A stretch of DNA of 33,008 bases from Candidatus Woesearchaeota archaeon (lineage in GTDB: Archaea; Nanobdellota; Nanobdellia; SCGC-AAA011-G17; GW2011-AR20): NCBI GenBank assembly GCA_016181245.1, contig JACOZR010000002.1:1-33008 (forward strand), written 5' to 3'. Under the pieces are notes generated by a model. It searched no databases, was not told where the DNA came from, and saw nothing but the letters and a program-made list of their open reading frames with translations. Position numbers and translations under genes: made by a program. Shown piece after piece: positions 30,160 to 33,008 of the stretch (the stretch's first letter is position 1; each line of letters starts with the position of its first letter).

Positions 30160-31128
30160 ATGAATAAAAAGTCTATAATGTTTACATTCATCGCAATAAC
30201 AATGCTTTTTGTAATCCTAGTTTCTTTTTTGATTACAGTGCAAACTTCAACAAAATCACAAACAGACAAAATACTGGCAAAAACAACGGCTACAAACGCT
30301 TTTGTAGAATCTTTTAGTGTCAATGTAGAATCTGCGTTAAAAGCATCAGCAAATCAAGCTATTTTAGCCATAGAAGACAAAATGGACATTGATGATGCTT
30401 ACCTAAATGGAAATAGAGATGTAATAATAAGAGAGGCTATTTCAGATGGGAAATATAGAGGAAATGACCTAAGGATGATGAAGTTTAAGCAACCAGATGA
30501 TACCATTACTGATTTTACACTAAGTTCAACATTAAACGAATTCAAAAAAGTAGCAGAAAGAGGAAATATAATCTTGACTTATGATCTATTAGACAAGCAA
30601 ACAATAAACTCTGCAATGGTCTCCCCATGGAGCCTAAACGTAAACTTCCAGCTAAAGAATGTAAAAGTAACAGACAAAGAGCAAGAAGTAAGTTGGAATC
30701 TAGGGAATTTAGATGTAGAAGCAACTTTAGACATCACCAAATACAGAGATCCAATATACCTTGTAAGCGACGATATTAACATAACTGTGATAAAAACAAA
30801 TGTCACAGATTTTGAAAGCTCTGATAACTTAAACTACTTCATAGATAACTTCCAGTTTAGAAATCATACAGATGCTCCAGATTTCATGCAAAGATTATTC
30901 GGAGATTTTAATAGCATCTCAAACAATGGATATGAAACCATACTAAATAGCGGTCATATCAACCCTCCAAATACACCTAATCCAAACAGTGATTCATATG
31001 TAGATTTCTTATACTGGGGAACAAAAGCTGTATCTCCTAGCTGTAGTATAGCAGGAATTCCCGCACCAATAAAACTCGACTCAGAACACAAGATTTACTA
31101 CACAGGGGATGGTTGTCCTATTCCATAA
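30160..31128 (+). CDS. Membrane-anchored pilin-like surface protein
   Basis: 322 residues. N-terminal hydrophobic helix (IMFTFIAITMLFVILVSFLI, about 6-25) after a short basic start (NKK), followed by a long extracellular domain with helical beginning and beta-rich body, several N-x-S/T sites, and two late cysteine pairs (PSCSIAG, DGCPIP). The layout (short charged leader, one helix, then helical neck) is like a pilin or pseudopilin, although the QAAME motif is absent. AGAGGAAAA lies about 15 bp upstream. It is convergent with the minus-strand operon of similar proteins to its right. Confidence 0.6.
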   Translation: MNKKSIMFTFIAITMLFVILVSFLITVQTSTKSQTDKILAKTTATNAFVESFSVNVESALKASANQAILAIEDKMDIDDAYLNGNRDVIIREAISDGKYRGNDLRMMKFKQPDDTITDFTLSSTLNEFKKVAERGNIILTYDLLDKQTINSAMVSPWSLNVNFQLKNVKVTDKEQEVSWNLGNLDVEATLDITKYRDPIYLVSDDINITVIKTNVTDFESSDNLNYFIDNFQFRNHTDAPDFMQRLFGDFNSISNNGYETILNSGHINPPNTPNPNSDSYVDFLYWGTKAVSPSCSIAGIPAPIKLDSEHKIYYTGDGCPIP

Positions 31129-31130
31129 TT

Positions 31131-31571
31131 TTAAGCTTCTCCAAAAGTTAATCTTTCTCTAGAAATTAAAGTGGTAACTTCTTTACTTTTCTTAAAAACC
31201 TCCCCATTAACGTCTACAGAAAATCCATATTGCTCAGGAATCAAGCCTTTAGTAACATCTTGGACAAAAATTTGTGCATTTGTACTAGCTTCCCCTTCCT
31301 TTTCTCTAAACACCACCACCTGGTCCAATAAGGTGGCATCTAAGTTCTTAATTCTTCCATCTCCTATCATAGTTTGTACTACAGTATACTTTGTCAAGTC
31401 TAGTTCATTAATCTTGACTTTCGAAAAAATATCTAACACATCTTCAGAAAAATAGAATTGTTGATTTGCACTATGAGAAACAAGAAAAAAGGAATAAATA
31501 TTAGCCAAAACAAACCCAAATAACATTAAAGCAAAAATACTATCAATTGAAAAGAAAAATCCTTTATCCAT
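31131..31571 (-). CDS. Pilin/TadE-like membrane protein
   Basis: 146 residues. N-terminal KGFFFSIDSIFALMLFGFVLAN is a pilin-like hydrophobic helix with F-S-I-D-S start, a type often seen beside archaeal class III pilins. The rest is an extracellular domain with helix then strands (VVQTMIGDGRIKNLD, AQIFVQDVTKGLIPEQYG). No cysteines. It is the last gene of a minus-strand set, overlapping the preceding gene by 8 bp, and probably belongs to the same surface structure as the MopE-like protein. Confidence 0.65.
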   Translation of the reverse strand: MDKGFFFSIDSIFALMLFGFVLANIYSFFLVSHSANQQFYFSEDVLDIFSKVKINELDLTKYTVVQTMIGDGRIKNLDATLLDQVVVFREKEGEASTNAQIFVQDVTKGLIPEQYGFSVDVNGEVFKKSKEVTTLISRERLTFGEA

Positions 31572-31947
31572 TTCTTGTCTCTAAATTCCTTTTCATCCTA
31601 TTCCTATCATTTGGTTTGGTTCTGCCAAAAAGCTTCCTAGTAACAATAAAGACAATAATAACCACCAAAACAACAAGCACAACTTTCCAAAGATTTGGAC
31701 TAGTTATCCCAAAAATCCAAACAGGGACAAGTTTAGGACTCCCTGATTCATTAATCAGATTAGTCTTACTACCTTCCTTTAAAAGGATATCTTCAGGAAC
31801 ATACTCATAGTCTGGACCATCTACAGGTACAGGTTCTCCATTGGCATTTTCAATTACCTCCTGAGAATAACCCGCTTGAGATAATAGCGATACTAATAAA
31901 ACTACAAAAACAAATCCATTTATACTTTTTATTTTAGTGCTTACCAT
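31564..31947 (-). CDS. Small secreted protein with C-terminal membrane anchor
   Basis: 127 residues. Sec signal peptide at 1-28 (NGFVFVVLLVSLLSQAGYSQ), an acidic Pro-rich short ectodomain (VPVDGPDYEYVPEDILLKEG), one membrane helix near 87-107 (LWKVVLVVLVVIIVFIVTRK) and a basic cytoplasmic tail. It lies 3 bp after the MopE-like gene and overlaps the next by 8 bp, so it is likely a membrane partner or anchor for that secreted protein. No family recognised. Confidence 0.65.
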   Translation of the reverse strand: MVSTKIKSINGFVFVVLLVSLLSQAGYSQEVIENANGEPVPVDGPDYEYVPEDILLKEGSKTNLINESGSPKLVPVWIFGITSPNLWKVVLVVLVVIIVFIVTRKLFGRTKPNDRNRMKRNLETRNG

Positions 31948-31950
31948 TTT

Positions 31951-33008
31951 TTAACAATTGCTTGGGCAGGTATTCTTTGGGCAATCATTCCAACCCCAAT
32001 TACATCCTGCGGGAGATCCTCCACAACTATAATCTACCTTCCAGTATTTGCTATAACAATAATCATAGTTATTACAATCATAGTAATACCCGCTACATGT
32101 GCCCCCTCCACATTTGAAGCTATAACCGAGCACACTTCCTGAACAAAAGTTATTATAACATGTGCCTCCTTCATTAACATTTCTCGTGCTCCCAGTTTCT
32201 CTCCATGAACTAGTTTGTGATTGAGTGCATCCACTTCCTTCATTACAATATCTATCATAGTTATAATACTCTTGTAGCTGTTTTTCTTTACATCCATAAC
32301 TCCCATCAAGTGAAACCCATCTGTAACCATAAGGATTAGCTTGACTAAAATCACTTCCGCAGCTATTATCTAGATCGCCAATACTATTTGCAAAATCTGT
32401 TCTACCATCACAGTTATTATCTCTCCCATCGCAACTTTCAGTAGCGCCAGGTTTAATAGCAGCATCATTATCATTACAATCTTGGTTATTAGTTATTTGC
32501 CTGTAACCAGAAGAGCAAGCATAAATTGGTGAACCAGCCCCATAACCATCTCCATCATTATCGAAGTAATAGGCATTTTTTACACCATCATCAATTTGTC
32601 CATTACAATTATCATCTACAGAATTACATCTCTCTGCTTGTGGTAATTTACTGCATGTACTCCAAACACCATTAGTGCATGTTTGTTTAGCCCCAGAACA
32701 GTATCCTACTTGATTACAGCTACTGGAACTTGTTAAAGTGTTTGAATAAGGTGTTCCAGGTGCATTATCTTTGAAGATGTCACAGTCGTTATCTTTATTA
32801 TCACAAATCTCTGTTGTAGGCAGTTTATTGCATGTTCCCCACAATCCTTTATTGCAAGTCTTTACAGCACCAGAGCATTCCCCATCCTGATCACATCCAC
32901 TTGGATTAGTTATACTATCTATAACCCCATCACAGTTTTGATCCACATTATCACAAATTTCAACTGCTCCAGGATGTATAGCAGCTCCCCCCTGAGAAGG
33001 ATTGTCAT
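31951..33008 (-). CDS. MopE-like cysteine-rich repeat protein (cut by right edge)
   Basis: The frame is open through the right edge; an in-frame GTG at 32946 would be an artificial start because the upstream text NPSQGGAAIHPGAVEICDNVD continues the same repeat. Repeats: the MopE-type D-x-D-C-D / PGA-E-x-C-D-x-x-D-x-N-C-D-G motif (PF11617-like) occurs at least four times, including ICDNVDQNCDG, RCNSVDDNCNGQIDDG and SCDGRDNNCDG, with two intervening GECSGAVKTC.../GYCSGAKQTC... modules. The last 140 residues are Cys/Tyr/Asn-rich (CSGYYYDCNNYDYCYSKYW) and end CPKNTCPSNC. It is expected to be a secreted, calcium- or copper-binding surface protein. It heads a three-gene operon with the two anchored proteins downstream. 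Confidence 0.82.
   Translation of the reverse strand, partial: DNPSQGGAAIHPGAVEICDNVDQNCDGVIDSITNPSGCDQDGECSGAVKTCNKGLWGTCNKLPTTEICDNKDNDCDIFKDNAPGTPYSNTLTSSSSCNQVGYCSGAKQTCTNGVWSTCSKLPQAERCNSVDDNCNGQIDDGVKNAYYFDNDGDGYGAGSPIYACSSGYRQITNNQDCNDNDAAIKPGATESCDGRDNNCDGRTDFANSIGDLDNSCGSDFSQANPYGYRWVSLDGSYGCKEKQLQEYYNYDRYCNEGSGCTQSQTSSWRETGSTRNVNEGGTCYNNFCSGSVLGYSFKCGGGTCSGYYYDCNNYDYCYSKYWKVDYSCGGSPAGCNWGWNDCPKNTCPSNC

Noticed and set aside
1-33008. CRISPR arrays, tRNA or rRNA genes
   Set aside because: I saw no regularly spaced repeats, no cloverleaf with a TTCNANNC T-arm and no rRNA-like GC-rich stretch. This was by eye only.

Overview
The window looks like a chromosomal segment of an AT-rich, gene-dense archaeon, most likely a DPANN lineage of the Woesearchaeota/Pacearchaeota type. 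The evidence is an AglB-type oligosaccharyltransferase (WWDYG motif), pilins with class III signal peptides (QAAMEFLMTYGWA), an archaeal type IV pilus/archaellum-like ATPase with two TadC-like membrane proteins, archaeal RNase J, Fap7/AK6, DUF357, an archaeal E1/ubiquitin-like/NcsA set, and TTTAAA-type TATA boxes 20-30 bp before start codons. Lineage is inferred from gene content only.

Layout. 1-1214 (minus strand): the start of a lipoprotein, a PrmC/Mtq2-like methyltransferase and a winged-helix protein. 1299-7161 (plus): AglB, a GT-C-like membrane protein and two SAM methyltransferases, which looks like a surface glycan locus; a dolichol-phosphate-sugar synthase-like GT2 follows at 7884. 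8612-11134: small and membrane genes (a shortened PHP protein, YjdF/DUF2238, Fap7, DUF357). 13326-15108: a tight E1, ubiquitin-like and NcsA operon for tRNA thiolation. 15180-16639: a HEPN-like protein and two membrane-anchored proteins. 16744-25504: a type IV pilus locus whose ATPase carries a 522-residue intein with a LAGLIDADG endonuclease, plus three cysteine-rich pilins, DUF192 and RNase J. 25501-27698 (minus): a bacterial-type ThrRS lacking the TGS domain and a companion gene. 27786-33008: surface and pilus-like proteins, ending in a MopE-like cysteine-rich repeat protein cut by the right edge.

The most striking system is a diversity-generating retroelement (DGR) spread over 7178-13291. 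It has a reverse transcriptase with the DGR signature GNLTSQ and YVDD, an 85-bp template repeat (TR) at 12171-12255, and two 85-bp variable repeats (VR1 at 7711-7795, VR2 at 11762-11846) inside paralogous target genes about 4 kb apart. By hand alignment VR1 differs from TR at 12 positions, 11 of them TR adenines, and VR2 at 10 positions, 9 of them TR adenines. Each VR is followed by the same perfect 6-bp-stem DNA hairpin, which the TR lacks. The two target genes also share a 46-bp promoter (43/46 identical). The TR lies in frame with the RT, upstream of the preferred RT start. No accessory Avd gene was recognised.

A second pattern is a set of 7-9 base G or C tracts inside coding sequences of this AT-rich window (RT, pilus-locus winged-helix gene, pilus ATPase, YjdF protein, a surface Ig-like protein). 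They could act as phase-variation tracts, or could be sites of assembly error.
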